This document shows, piece after piece, positions 33,993 through 43,133 of a DNA stretch of 51,166 nucleotides. The DNA is from Clostridiales bacterium (lineage in GTDB: Bacteria > Bacillota > Sulfobacillia > RBS10-35), in assembly GCA_018729555.1 (NCBI GenBank), contig JAHHQG010000054.1, forward strand, positions 1 through 51,166, given 5' to 3'. Within the stretch, counting starts at the first letter, position 1, and each line of letters starts with the position of its first letter. The notes beneath the pieces were generated by a model, which ran no database searches, was not told the DNA's origin, and saw only the letters and a list, made by a program, of their open reading frames with translations. Both the position numbers and the translations under genes were made by a program.

Positions 33993-35006
33993 TTGGCCCT
34001 GGAGATCCAGGAAGGGGTGGACCTGACGCCCCTTAACACCTTTGGGGTTCCGGCAAAGGCCCGGGCCCTCGTGATCGTCCACAGCGTGGAAGAAGCCCTG
34101 GTACTGGCGGAGAAGCATAAGGAATGGGGCCCTTACTTCTTTTTGGGAGGGGGCAGCAACATCCTCTTCACCCGGGACGTGGAGGAAACCCTGGTCAAGG
34201 TGGAGATCCCGGGAAGGGAAGTGGTCGACGACGGGCCTGACGGAACCTATGTGGAAGCAGGCGCCGGGGAAGAGTGGCACCCGTTTGTGGCGTGGACCCT
34301 TTCCAAGGGCTTTCCCGGCCTGGAGAACCTGGCCCTTATCCCCGGCACCGTGGGAGGGGCTCCTGTGCAGAACATCGGCGCCTATGGTCTTGAGCTGAAA
34401 GACCGGTTTCATTCCGTGGAGGTCCTGGACGTGAAGGAGGGAACCCTCAAGCGCCTTTTTTCTCCGGACCTTCGCTTCGGATATCGCCACAGCCTCTTCA
34501 AAGAAGAAGGGGCAAAGCATCTCCTCATCCTAAGGGTCGGGGTGTTTCTCCCCAAACCCTGGGTCCCGGTCCTGGAGTATCCCGATCTGCGAAAGGCCCT
34601 GGCATCTACCGACGATCCCACGGCAGAAGATATCTTTTCCGCGGTGATGGCCATCCGCCGGCATAAACTCCCCGATCCTGCTGCCACGGGAAATGCGGGG
34701 AGTTTTTTCAAAAATCCCGTGGTGGATGAAGCGGTGTACCAGGATCTCTTGAAGGAACATCCGGGGCTTCCCGGCTATGCTGCCGGAGAAGGAAAGGTGA
34801 AGCTTTCCGCTGCCTGGATCATCGACCGCCTGGGCTGGAAAGGAAAAACCCTCGGAAGGGCAGGGGTGGCGCCCACCCATGCCCTGGTCCTCGTCAACGT
34901 CGGTGGCGCCACCGGCCAGGAGATCCTGGAGCTGGCCCTTCGCATCCGGGAGGATGTGGAGCGGGCCTTTGGGATCCGGTTGGAGTTTGAGCCCACCATC
35001 TACTAG
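33993..35006 (+). CDS. murB: UDP-N-acetylenolpyruvoylglucosamine reductase
   Basis: 337 residues; the FAD enzyme of peptidoglycan precursor synthesis that reduces UDP-GlcNAc-enolpyruvate to UDP-MurNAc. FAD-binding part: LTPLNTFGVPAKA, FFLGGGSNILFT, then LIPGTVGGAPVQNIGAYG; catalytic region with RFGYRHSLFK and the Ser of NAGSFFKNP. The long insertion after GYRHS is of the E. coli (type I) form. TTG start at 33993 after GGGGGAAAG. It stands alone, not in a cell-wall cluster, and converges on the CsoR-like gene three bases away. Confidence 0.94.
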   Translation: MALEIQEGVDLTPLNTFGVPAKARALVIVHSVEEALVLAEKHKEWGPYFFLGGGSNILFTRDVEETLVKVEIPGREVVDDGPDGTYVEAGAGEEWHPFVAWTLSKGFPGLENLALIPGTVGGAPVQNIGAYGLELKDRFHSVEVLDVKEGTLKRLFSPDLRFGYRHSLFKEEGAKHLLILRVGVFLPKPWVPVLEYPDLRKALASTDDPTAEDIFSAVMAIRRHKLPDPAATGNAGSFFKNPVVDEAVYQDLLKEHPGLPGYAAGEGKVKLSAAWIIDRLGWKGKTLGRAGVAPTHALVLVNVGGATGQEILELALRIREDVERAFGIRLEFEPTIY

Positions 35007-35009
35007 CGG

Positions 35010-35297
35010 CTAGCTCAAAAAAGTCTTGAGGGCGGCCTGAAGGCGGCGGAGCTCTCCTTTGAGCTCCGATTCCTCGAGACCTTCCAGGATACAGGATCGC
35101 ATATGCTCCTCCAGAAGGATCCTCCCCACCTGGTTGATGGCCCCCCTCAAGGCGCTGATCTGGGTGAGGATAGTATCGCAGGGTTCCCTTCGCTCCACCA
35201 TCCCTTGGACTCCCCGCACCTGCCCTTCGATGCGCCGGAGGCGCTGGAGGAGATCTTTGCGGGTCTCTTCGTCGAGGTAGACCCGGGGCTCATCCAT
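35010..35297 (-). CDS. CsoR-family repressor linked to mercuric reductase, C-H-C type
   Basis: 95-residue DUF156 regulator: LRRIEGQVRGVQGMVERREP, Cys40 of PCDTIL, then His65 and Cys69 in LEEHMRSC. C-H-C is the Cu(I)-site pattern of CsoR, though sulfur-sensing CstR proteins share part of it. It follows merA by 24 bases on the same strand, and an ideal GGGTA-type inverted repeat fills the merA promoter, so it probably represses its own operon in response to mercury, copper or a thiol signal. GTG at 35306 is possible; ATG at 35297 has GAGGTGA at good distance. Confidence 0.85.
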   Translation of the reverse strand: MDEPRVYLDEETRKDLLQRLRRIEGQVRGVQGMVERREPCDTILTQISALRGAINQVGRILLEEHMRSCILEGLEESELKGELRRLQAALKTFLS

Positions 35298-35321
35298 GGC
35301 GTTCACCTCGCCTCCAGCATA

Positions 35322-36731
35322 CTAGCCGGCGCAACAGGAAAGCCGGGACACGTCGGTGTCGAAGCTGAGGGCCGCCAGCTTGAGGCCTTCCGCCATGGTG
35401 AGGTAAGGGGAAAAGGTTTCCTGCAGGTCCTGGAGGGTGAGGCGGGCTTTCACCGCCAGGGTTGCGGCGTAGATGACATCCCCTGCGTTGGAGGAAACGA
35501 CCTGGGCCCCGAGGATGGAACCCTTCTCCCGATCCACCACCAGTTTGAAGAGGCCCACCCCTTCCCGATTGACCCGAGCCCGGGCCAGCAGTTCGGCCCT
35601 CACCATGGAGCAGCGGAAGGAAAGGTTCTTCGCCTTCGCTTCCTTCTCGGTGATGCCCACTTTCGCCACGGCCGGGCGGGTGAAGATGACTTCCGGCACG
35701 GCGGAAAAGTCTACGGGCTGAAGGCTACCCGTCAGGGCGTTGCGAGCCGCCAAGGTACCTTCATGGGCGGCCACGTAGACGAACTGGGGGTGGAGGGTGA
35801 CATCTCCCGCGGCGAAGATGTGGGGCTTCCCGGTCCGAAGGTAGGGATCCACCGGGATCTCTCCCCGGGGGCCCAGGGAAAGGCCGGCCTTTTCCACCCG
35901 AAGGGCCTGGGTCTGGGGACGTCTTCCGGTGGCCACCAAGAGCTCATCGGCAGAAATCTCCAGGATCTCCCCCTGGCGCTCAACGACCACCACTTTCTTT
36001 TCCCCCTCCTTGCGAACACCCCTATAGGCGATCCCCGTGTAAAGCTCGATGCCCGAGGCAAGGAGGCTATCCTGCACGGCTTTCCCCACTTCGGGATCGT
36101 ACTGGGGCAAGATGAAGCGGCCCCTTTGGAAGAGAATCACCCGGCTACCCAGGTCCCGAAAGTACTGGCCCAGCTCCAACGCCACATACCCTGCCCCGAT
36201 GATGGCGATGGTCTCCGGGATCTTTCGGTGGGAAAGGGCCTGGGTGCTGGTGAGGTAGGGAACATCTTTCAACCCGGGGATATCAGGGATAGAAGGAACA
36301 GCTCCGGTGGCCAAGAGGATGCGATGGGCCCTCAGGATGCGCTCCCCCACCTGAAGGCGGTGCTCATCCACAAAAGACGCTTCGCCTTGGATGAAGGTGA
36401 ACCCGTATTCCTCGATGAGATCCTGGTACTTCTCTTTCCTCAAGGACTCCACCAGCTGGTCCTTTTGCGCCACCAGCAAGGGAAGATCCAGAGGCCCTCC
36501 CACGGAAGGAACGCCGGCAAAGGGATGGTGCCTTTGGAGCGCGTAAGTTTCCGAGGCTGCCAGGAGAGCCTTCGAAGGGACACAGCCGATGTTGACGCAG
36601 GTGCCTCCGATGCGGCCTTTTTCCGCCATGGCCACCTTTGCGCCAAGACGAGTGGCTTCGATGGCAGCAGCAAAGGCGGCGGAACCGGAACCGACGATGA
36701 GCAAGTCAAAGGTATCCTTTGTGGGGCTCAT
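35322..36731 (-). CDS. merA: Mercuric reductase
   Basis: 469-residue flavoprotein disulfide reductase that reduces Hg(II) to volatile Hg(0) with NADPH. N-terminal FAD site VGSGSAAFAAAIEATRLGAK, redox pair GGTCVNIGCVPSK, NAD(P) site IGAGYVALELGQYF, and the MerA-specific tail YLTMAEGLKLAALSF ending in DVSRLSCCAG with the two C-terminal Cys that receive mercury. The N-terminal HMA domain of many MerA proteins is absent. No merR, merT or merP is near; the linked regulator is CsoR-like. ATG at 36731 after AAAGGGGGTC. Confidence 0.94.
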   Translation of the reverse strand: MSPTKDTFDLLIVGSGSAAFAAAIEATRLGAKVAMAEKGRIGGTCVNIGCVPSKALLAASETYALQRHHPFAGVPSVGGPLDLPLLVAQKDQLVESLRKEKYQDLIEEYGFTFIQGEASFVDEHRLQVGERILRAHRILLATGAVPSIPDIPGLKDVPYLTSTQALSHRKIPETIAIIGAGYVALELGQYFRDLGSRVILFQRGRFILPQYDPEVGKAVQDSLLASGIELYTGIAYRGVRKEGEKKVVVVERQGEILEISADELLVATGRRPQTQALRVEKAGLSLGPRGEIPVDPYLRTGKPHIFAAGDVTLHPQFVYVAAHEGTLAARNALTGSLQPVDFSAVPEVIFTRPAVAKVGITEKEAKAKNLSFRCSMVRAELLARARVNREGVGLFKLVVDREKGSILGAQVVSSNAGDVIYAATLAVKARLTLQDLQETFSPYLTMAEGLKLAALSFDTDVSRLSCCAG

Positions 36732-36754
36732 GGCCCATGACCCCCTTTGGGCAT

Positions 36755-36783
36755 ACCCTATACCCCATGGGGGTATATGTCAA
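36755..36783 (-). promoter_or_regulatory. merA promoter with CsoR-type operator in the spacer
   Basis: Minus strand: -35 TTGACA (36783-36778), spacer 17, -10 TAGGGT (36760-36755). The spacer is an exact inverted repeat, TATACCCC-3-GGGGTATA (36759-36777), close to known CsoR sites. A bound tetramer would cover the promoter fully. Confidence 0.7.
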
Positions 36784-36792
36784 CAGCCTCTC

Positions 36793-37653
36793 CTACCGAA
36801 AGGCGTCCAGATGATCCCGCAAGAACGCCTCAAGGCTCCGGGGAGGCCGTCCCAAAAGGCGCTCCACATGGGGAGAGACCTGAGCCGTAGGGCCCCCGGC
36901 CCTCTGGTACTCGGCGATGGTCAAAAGCCCTTCGATGAGTTCGGGCGGAAGTCCTCGCATCTGAAGCCGCTTCCGTTCCTCTTCAAGGGAGATGGGTTGG
37001 TAGCGGACCGGCCTCTTTAGGAGCTTTTCCAGGGTTTCGGCCACATCCTTATAACCCACGGCCTTCCCACCCGTCAGGAAGTATTTCTTCCCCCGATGAG
37101 GTTCCGGGTCGAGGAGGATGCGGAAGGCCACTTCGGCGATATCCCGTGCGTCGATGAAAGGTACTTTTCCATCGCCGATGGGGGAGCGGATCACCCCTTC
37201 TTCCCGCACCTCACGGGCGAGATCGGAGAGCCAGTTCTGCATGAAGGCGTGGGGCCGCAAGAAGGTCCAGGAGAGGCCTTCTCCCCGAATGGCTTCCTCC
37301 GCTTCCCAGTGCTCCCGAGCGATGGAAGAGCGGGTGTGGTCCGAGGCGCCCAGGGCAGATAGCTTCACCACGTGCTGCACCCCGGCTTTGCGGGCTTCTC
37401 TGGCCACGGCCATCTGCAGGCGGCTGAAGCCCGGCTCGTTGCCGGTAAGGAGGAAGAGGACGTCGGTGCCCTTAAGGGCCACAGGTAGAAGATCCTCCCG
37501 CCGCAGATCCACCTGGCAAAAGACGGCGCTACGGACGGGCGGAGCCTTTCGGATATCTCGCACGAGGGCCCTCACGGGGATGGCCTCTTTCTCGAAGAGC
37601 GCCAGGAGATGGCGGCCGATGGTGCCGGTGGTCCCCGTCAGCGTGATGACCAT
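36793..37653 (-). CDS. NmrA-like NAD(P)-binding reductase (atypical SDR)
   Basis: 286 residues. N-terminal Rossmann motif MVITLTGTTGTIGRHLL, then strand VRALVRD, LKGTDVLFLLTGNEP and VVKLSALGASD; FLRPHAFMQNWL is typical of the NmrA/QOR2 group, which includes quinone or flavin reductases and redox sensors. No Tyr-x-x-x-Lys triad. Its gene ends in the region upstream of merA and its start is 100 bases before a decayed permease gene on the other strand. Exact substrate unknown. Confidence 0.82.
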   Translation of the reverse strand: MVITLTGTTGTIGRHLLALFEKEAIPVRALVRDIRKAPPVRSAVFCQVDLRREDLLPVALKGTDVLFLLTGNEPGFSRLQMAVAREARKAGVQHVVKLSALGASDHTRSSIAREHWEAEEAIRGEGLSWTFLRPHAFMQNWLSDLAREVREEGVIRSPIGDGKVPFIDARDIAEVAFRILLDPEPHRGKKYFLTGGKAVGYKDVAETLEKLLKRPVRYQPISLEEERKRLQMRGLPPELIEGLLTIAEYQRAGGPTAQVSPHVERLLGRPPRSLEAFLRDHLDAFR

Positions 37654-37774
37654 GGCGGTCGCTCCTCCTTTCGGTGGAAGAAGGCCCCACGGAGGGGGCA
37701 GTTCCTACCGTACACTTTAGGCTATGGGCCTCCAGGAAGCCACTGCCAGCTACCTATGCCTGCAGTTCAAGATG

Positions 37775-38215
37775 GTTTTCCCCGGAATCTCTTGGAGGCC
37801 TCACATATGGCCCGCTTCCTGGCGCTGGGGGGTCCTCCTGGCCGCCGTCCTGCAGACCTTTGTACCCCGGAGCAGCCTGGCGGCCTTCGCCCGTACCCGG
37901 TCCTGAGCAACCCTTTCATGATGGCCTTCGGTTTCTTCCTTTCGGTCTGCACCACCGCCCGCGCCCTCATGGCGGCGCCGGGTCGCCGCTTCCTTCTGGG
38001 AAGTCTTCCGCTTGCTGGCATCCCTTCTGGCCGCTGCCCGGGGGGGGGAGCGCCGGGAATGTCCGCCGCAGCACTCCTTCCCTGCGGCGGCCGAGTTTAC
38101 CTCGCCTTTCTCCTTGAGCGCCCTCCTTTCTTACGTCACTCCCGAGACGGTCCTCGGCACCCAGTTGGCGGCCCAGCGGGGGCCCTGGCCGGAGAGCCGC
38201 TAAGGAAACGAGGGT
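37775..38215 (+). pseudogene. Relic of a DUF318 (YraQ/ArsP-type) permease
   Basis: Two phases combine to a family-like stretch: LEASHMARFLALG, GVLLAAVLQTFVPRSSLAAFA, then VLSNPFMMAFGFFLSVCTTARA, the membrane region around the conserved helices of DUF318 permeases. Frame breaks occur at about 37830 and 37905. Beyond 37990 frames are open only in short pieces (for example FSLSALLSYVTPETVLGTQL) without clear family. Lies between the NmrA-like gene and the ECF operon. Confidence 0.5.
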
Positions 38216-38221
38216 AACCGC

Positions 38222-38523
38222 TCCCCGGGTAGCCGATACGGGCGAGGTGTATCCCGAAGAAGCCGACGCCCTTTCCCTGTGACGATCCCTGGTACGGCGA
38301 CTTCGCCAAGCTGGCCGCCCGGCTCTACCACCAGCCCGTCATCTACGCGAACCCTTCCATCTTCATTGAAGGTGGAAGGCATCGTTGCCCAGCCGCTATG
38401 GAAAGGCGAAAACATCATCGTCGTCCAGGCGACGTCCGGGACGGCCATTCTCCAGCCCTCCGTCCCCTACGTCTATCCAAGCACGACGTCTTGACGGTCG
38501 ACCTCAGCCCCGAAGAGGATTAG
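38222..38523 (+). pseudogene. Second decayed frame, possible partner of the permease relic
   Basis: Coding-like pieces: VADTGEVYPEEADALSL, DDPWYGDFAKLAARLYHQPV, then in another phase VEGIVAQPLWKGENIIVVQ, and a last LTVDLSPEED to a TAG. DUF318 permeases are often followed by a DUF1980/TIGR03943 protein, which this could be, but the match is too weak to claim. Confidence 0.35.
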
Positions 38524-38616
38524 CGGTGCTGCCACCGTGCCCCAGATGAAAGGATCCTCATCAAAGGGGCTTTCCGTGGTAAAGTATCGCCGTCCCCTTC
38601 AAGGGGGAGGAAAGGA

Positions 38617-39183
38617 GTGGACGCCTTGTCGGAGAGGATCTCTTCCACGCAGGTGGTGGTGGCTGTCGGCATCGGGGCAGCCGTCTTCGCCCTTTTGGGC
38701 CGGTTTGTCTCCATCCCCAGCGGCGTACCCAACACCAATATTGAAACGTCATACGCCTTCCTGGCCCTTATGGCCGTCCTCTACGGGCCTGTGGCAGGCT
38801 TTCTCATCGGTTTCATCGGCCATGCTCTTAAAGATTTCGTCTTCTACGGATCCCCCTGGTGGAGCTGGGTCATGGTCTCGGGCCTCGTGGGGCTTTTCCT
38901 GGGCTTTTCGAGGAACCGCATTCCCCTCAACCGGGGAGTCTTCGGCGCCCGGGAACTGCTCCTTTTCAACGCCCTCCAGATCGTGGTCCAGGGGGTGGGC
39001 TGGGGGCTCATCGCGCCCACGCTGGACATCTGGATCTACGCGGAGCCGGCCAACAAAGTGTACCTTCAGGGGCTGGTGGCGGGCATTGCCGATATCGTGA
39101 GCGTAGGAATTCTGGGAAGCCTCCTCCTCTACACCTACGCCCGCTCCCGTCCCCAGTCGGGAAGCCTGGAGCGAAGTGCCTGA
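38617..39183 (+). CDS. ECF transporter S component, UPF0397 family
   Basis: 188-residue membrane protein, five to six helices: [40 protein letters not shown], then [20 protein letters not shown] and [16 protein letters not shown], the UPF0397 signature. It would bind a vitamin-like solute and dock on the energising module encoded next; the solute is unknown for this family. GTG at 38617 after GGGAGG; the TTG at 38626 is an alternative. Overlaps the ATPase gene by 8 bases. Confidence 0.87.
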   Translation: MDALSERISSTQVVVAVGIGAAVFALLGRFVSIPSGVPNTNIETSYAFLALMAVLYGPVAGFLIGFIGHALKDFVFYGSPWWSWVMVSGLVGLFLGFSRNRIPLNRGVFGARELLLFNALQIVVQGVGWGLIAPTLDIWIYAEPANKVYLQGLVAGIADIVSVGILGSLLLYTYARSRPQSGSLERSA

Positions 39184-40915
39184 GGACATCATCCGCTTTG
39201 AGGATTTCTCCTTCCGCTACGATGCCCTGAAGGAGCCCACCCTGAAGGGGATCCACCTTCGCATCCGCGCGGGGGAAAAGGTCCTCATTCTGGGCGCCTC
39301 GGGGTCGGGGAAGAGCACCCTTCTCCACTGTTTGAACGGCCTCATCCCCCATACCTACCCCGGGGAAATCCGGGGGGAGCTTTACATCAAGGGGAAACCC
39401 GCCCGGGACCTCAGCCTCTTCCAGCGATCCCTCCTCATAGGGACCCTCTTGCAGGACCCCGACGCCCAGTTTGTCGGTCTGACGGTAGGGGAAGATATGG
39501 CCTTTGCCCTGGAGAACGAGGCCCTTCCCCAAAGGGAAATGAAGGAGCGGGTGGAAGCCATGGCTCAAAAGCTGGGGCTTTCGCCCCTCCTCCCCCGCAT
39601 GCCCCAGACCCTTTCGGGAGGCCAGAAGCAGAAGGTGGCCATCGGGGGTGTCCTCATCTCCGACGTGGAGATCCTCCTCTTCGATGAGCCCCTGGCCAGC
39701 CTCGACCCGGTCTCCGGAAAGGAGATGGTGGCCCTCCTGGACCGGCTCCACCGGGAGACGGGCGTCACCCTCATCGTCGTGGAGCATCGCCTGGAAGAGA
39801 TGTTGCAGGCTCCCCTGGACCGCATCGTCCTCCTGGATCAGGGACGGATCGCCCTGGATGGGCCTCCCGAGGAAGTCCTGGGGAGCCCCCTCTTGGCGGA
39901 GGCGGGGATCAAGCGGCCCCTGGTGAAGGTCCTTGAGGAGGCGGCAGGCTGCCGCCCCGGGGAAGGACCTTCCCTCTGCCAGAAAAAGCTCTGGACCTTC
40001 TACCGCTCCCTTCCGCCGGAGCCTGCGGCCCCGAAGGGAAAGGTTCTCCTCTCGGCCCGGGATCTCCGGTTTGGGTACGAAGAAGGACAGGAGATCCTGA
40101 AGGGAGTTTCCCTGGATATCCGCGAAGGAGAAGCGGTGGCCCTCTTGGGGCCCAACGGGGCAGGGAAATCTACCCTGGCGCGGCTGCTGACGGGGTTTCT
40201 CTTCCCCGACGAAGGGAAGATCTTCTGGGAGGGGCGGGAAATCACCCGGGAGCCCCTTTCTCAGCGGGCCCAGAAGATCGGGTTTGTGCTCCAGAACCCC
40301 TCCCAGATGATCTCCCAGGCCCGGGTGGAAGACGAGGTAGCCTTGGGCCTTAGGCGAAGGCATCTTCCTCCGGCAGATATCCGGGAGAAGGTGCGGGAAG
40401 CCCTGGATCTCCTCAACCTTTCGGGCTATGAGACATGGCCCGTTCGGGCCCTCAGCCGGGGCGAGCAAAAGCGCCTCACCCTGGCATCCATGCTGGTCCT
40501 CGAACCGCGGCTTTTGATCCTGGACGAGCCCACCGCCGGCTTCGATGCCAAGAATGCCCGGCAGCTTCAGAGCTACCTTCGCCGCCTCAAGGAGAGGGGC
40601 CACAGTCTCCTCCTCATCACCCACGACATGGACCTCGTCCTGCAGCTGGTGGAGCGGGTGTGGGTCCTTTGGGATGGGAGGATCCACTTCGATGGAGAAC
40701 CTTCCCTCCTCTTCCGGGATCGGGACCTTTTGGCGAGGGCCCGCTTGACGGTGCCCCCCGTCCTTTCGTGCCTGGAAGGGTTGGGCTTGCCGGCCGCCGA
40801 TCTTCTGCGGCGGTTTTCCGCGTGGGAAAAGGAGGTGAAAGGCCGTGAAGGGGCAGACCCAGCTGGGTTACGTGGATCGGCCCTCCCCCTTGCATCGGCT
40901 GAGCGGGCTCAGTAA
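39176..40915 (+). CDS. Fused double ATPase of an ECF transporter (A-A')
   Basis: 579 residues with two complete ABC cassettes. First: Walker [10 protein letters not shown], signature [11 protein letters not shown], Walker [13 protein letters not shown]. Second: [22 protein letters not shown] (a diverged signature), [13 protein letters not shown] and H-loop [11 protein letters not shown]. Fusion of both ATPases is known from YkoD-type ECF modules. Energises uptake through the T component and the S components on either side. GTG start inside the end of the S-component gene. The last 71 bases overlap the T-component gene. Confidence 0.92.
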   Translation: MPEDIIRFEDFSFRYDALKEPTLKGIHLRIRAGEKVLILGASGSGKSTLLHCLNGLIPHTYPGEIRGELYIKGKPARDLSLFQRSLLIGTLLQDPDAQFVGLTVGEDMAFALENEALPQREMKERVEAMAQKLGLSPLLPRMPQTLSGGQKQKVAIGGVLISDVEILLFDEPLASLDPVSGKEMVALLDRLHRETGVTLIVVEHRLEEMLQAPLDRIVLLDQGRIALDGPPEEVLGSPLLAEAGIKRPLVKVLEEAAGCRPGEGPSLCQKKLWTFYRSLPPEPAAPKGKVLLSARDLRFGYEEGQEILKGVSLDIREGEAVALLGPNGAGKSTLARLLTGFLFPDEGKIFWEGREITREPLSQRAQKIGFVLQNPSQMISQARVEDEVALGLRRRHLPPADIREKVREALDLLNLSGYETWPVRALSRGEQKRLTLASMLVLEPRLLILDEPTAGFDAKNARQLQSYLRRLKERGHSLLLITHDMDLVLQLVERVWVLWDGRIHFDGEPSLLFRDRDLLARARLTVPPVLSCLEGLGLPAADLLRRFSAWEKEVKGREGADPAGLRGSALPLASAERAQ

Positions 40916-41678
40916 GCTTTTGGGCTTCCTCCTCTGGTCTGGGGCGGCCATGATCACCTACGATACCCGCCTTCTGGCCTTTCTCCTTGTCCTAGGGGTG
41001 CTCCTCTTCCCCATGGGGAAGATCACCTGGCGAGAAGTGCGGATCCCCCTCTACTTCATGCTCTTTTTCCTAACCCTTAACAACGTGGCCATCTTCCTCT
41101 TTTCGCCCCTGGAGGGAGTGGCCATCTACGGAAGCCGTCATCCCCTCCTCCACCTCTTCGGTCCCTACGACCTCACCGAAGAGCAGCTCTTCTACCAGCT
41201 GAACATAACCCTCAAGTACCTGGCGGTGATCCCGGCGGCCCTCATCTTCCTCCTCACCACCCACCCCAGCGAGCTGGCGTCGTCCCTCAACCGGGTGGGG
41301 GTGCCGTACCGCGTCAGCTATTCGGTGGCCATCGCCCTGCGCTATTTCCCCGATCTCCAGAGGAGCTACCTGGATATCGCCCGGGCCCAGGAAGCCCGGG
41401 GCGGGGAGCTGAGCGCCCGCATCAGCTGGAGGGAACGGTTTTTGAGGGCGGCAGGGATCATCTGGCCCTTGACGGTCAGCAGCCTGGAGAAGGTGGAGAC
41501 CATCAGCAGCGCCATGGATCTCAGGGGATTTGGGAAGAAAAAGCGGCGCACCTGGTATAGCGCCCGGCCCCTCACCCTCTGGGATGGCCTGGCGATCCTT
41601 TTGACGGCCGGCTTTTTCCTCCTCGCTCTCTATCTCTTTGAGGTGAATGGCGGCCGTTTTTACAATCCCTTCGGATAA
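40845..41678 (+). CDS. ECF transporter T component (transmembrane coupling protein)
   Basis: 277 residues; membrane helices at both ends and a cytoplasmic middle holding the two coupling-helix motifs of EcfT: ARAQEARGG and SAMDLRGFG. These dock on the two ATPase halves. GTG start at 40845 after GGAGGTGAAAGG, 71 bases inside the ATPase frame, an unusually long overlap. Followed by a second S component 36 bases on. Confidence 0.92.
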   Translation: MKGQTQLGYVDRPSPLHRLSGLSKLLGFLLWSGAAMITYDTRLLAFLLVLGVLLFPMGKITWREVRIPLYFMLFFLTLNNVAIFLFSPLEGVAIYGSRHPLLHLFGPYDLTEEQLFYQLNITLKYLAVIPAALIFLLTTHPSELASSLNRVGVPYRVSYSVAIALRYFPDLQRSYLDIARAQEARGGELSARISWRERFLRAAGIIWPLTVSSLEKVETISSAMDLRGFGKKKRRTWYSARPLTLWDGLAILLTAGFFLLALYLFEVNGGRFYNPFG

Positions 41679-41714
41679 CCTGCTAGCGGTCGGAAGAGGA
41701 GGAAGGATCAGCCC

Positions 41715-42194
41715 ATGAACGGGATGGAGAAGCGACCCTTGCCCCTGGAGCGGGGCCTCCGGGCAGCCATCATCGCCGGCCTTTACGTGGCCCTCACCTA
41801 CTTCTTCCAGCCCATCTCCTTCGGGATGACCCAGTTCCGCGTGAGCGAAGCCCTGACCCTTCTCCCCATGCTCTGGCCTGAAGCGGTGGCGGGCCTCTTT
41901 TTGGGGGTGCTCCTGGCCAACCTGGCCAGCCCCTTTGGCCTTTGGGATATCGTCCTGGGCTCTCTCACCACCCTTCTGGCGGCCCTGGTGACCCGCCGCT
42001 TTGCCTTCCGGTGGCCCGGGTACCTTTCTCCGGTGGTCTTCAACAGCCTCATCGTCGGCGGCTACCTCTCCTACCTCACCCATACCCCCTACCTTCTATG
42101 GGTGGGGGGCATCGCCCTGGGGGAAGGCGGGGTCGTCCTTCTGCTCGGCTATCCCCTGATCCAACTGTTGCGCCGCCGGTTCCCCGGTATATAG
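41715..42194 (+). CDS. queT: QueT-family ECF S component (queuosine precursor uptake)
   Basis: 159 residues. Matches QueT: MTQFRVSEALTLLPMLWPEA, GLFLGVLLANLASPFGLWDI, VLGSLTTLLAALVTR, and PVVFNSLIVGGYL followed by GIALGEGGVVLLLGYPL. The family is linked to uptake of preQ0/preQ1 or queuine. I saw no preQ1 riboswitch in the 36-base gap or upstream of the operon. ATG at 41715 after AGAGGAGGAAGG. It probably shares the upstream ATPase and T protein with the UPF0397 component. Confidence 0.88.
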   Translation: MNGMEKRPLPLERGLRAAIIAGLYVALTYFFQPISFGMTQFRVSEALTLLPMLWPEAVAGLFLGVLLANLASPFGLWDIVLGSLTTLLAALVTRRFAFRWPGYLSPVVFNSLIVGGYLSYLTHTPYLLWVGGIALGEGGVVLLLGYPLIQLLRRRFPGI

Positions 42195-42226
42195 CCTGGG
42201 AGGGAAAGAACCAAAGAGGAGAAGGC

Positions 42227-43015
42227 ATGAGCCATCACCGCTCCCCTGTGGACCCCTCGCCCCCGGAACGCTTGGTGCCCCTCCTGCTCCCGCCGGTTGA
42301 AGAACCTTCCCCTCGAAGGGGCCGGCTGTTCTGGACCGCCATGGGGCTTATCCTTCTTCTCGCCTTCATCCTCACCAGCCTCTTCCCCCAGGGCTTCCCT
42401 TTCGCCTGGCCGGCCGCCCTCCCCGCCGGTGCTCCTTCGTGGGCCCGGGATGCCCAGCGCGCCATCGCCCTGATCGCAACCGAAACGAGCCAGGGCACCG
42501 GGTTCAACGTGGCACCCCAGGGCCTCTTCGTGACGGCCGCCCATGTGGCTCAATGGTGCGAGAGCTGTTCGGTTACCGTATTGTGGGGGCCTAGGTATCG
42601 GGGAACGGTGATGGCAGAGGATGACGTCTTGGATGTGGCCCTCCTTGACCTCAAGGGGAAGCCCCTCCTGGCTCCCGGCACCCTCCCCGCCCTTCCCCTG
42701 AGGGCTTCATCGGAGGATCTCCAGCCGGGGGACACCATCTGGGTGCTGGGAAACCCGGAGGACCAGCTGGGGGTTCTCACCGAAGGCCGATTCCGCGGGG
42801 TCTACCCCGATCCCCGCCACGGTAACGTCCTGATCCTCTTCGTCCCGGTCCAGCACGGCCACAGCGGTTCTCCCGTCTTGGACGAGGAAGGCCGGGTCGT
42901 CGGCATGGTCATCGCCTTAGGGATCATCGAAGAGCTGGAGACCCAAGTTCAGGTGGGAGTGGCCCTGCCGGTGGAGGCGCTCTGGGACATCCTAGAGAAG
43001 GCCCCTCACGAATGA
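42227..43015 (+). CDS. Membrane-anchored trypsin-like serine protease
   Basis: 262 residues. Cytoplasmic Pro-rich head, one membrane helix (residues about 36-56, FWTAMGLILLLAFILTSLF), then an S1 protease domain outside: GTGFNVAPQGLFVTAAHV with the His, DVLDVALLDL with the Asp, and GHSGSPVLDEEGRVVGMV with the nucleophilic Ser. No PDZ domain follows, so it is a short form of the HtrA-like group. ATG at 42227 after AGAGGAGAAGG; the open frame extends upstream without support. Two Cys (WCESC) near the His may form a disulfide. Confidence 0.9.
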   Translation: MSHHRSPVDPSPPERLVPLLLPPVEEPSPRRGRLFWTAMGLILLLAFILTSLFPQGFPFAWPAALPAGAPSWARDAQRAIALIATETSQGTGFNVAPQGLFVTAAHVAQWCESCSVTVLWGPRYRGTVMAEDDVLDVALLDLKGKPLLAPGTLPALPLRASSEDLQPGDTIWVLGNPEDQLGVLTEGRFRGVYPDPRHGNVLILFVPVQHGHSGSPVLDEEGRVVGMVIALGIIEELETQVQVGVALPVEALWDILEKAPHE

Positions 43016-43133
43016 CGGAAGGAAGCCCAGAGCCGTTCCGGGGTACTGCTACGTTCTCGGGATAGAGGCGATAAGGGGTGAGGTTATGGAGGCTCAGGTT
43101 GGCGCCGGTTGGAAATTGACCCACCTCTTCGGG

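Noticed and set aside
41679-41714. preQ1 riboswitch before queT
   Set aside because: The gap is only 36 bases, filled largely by the ribosome site.
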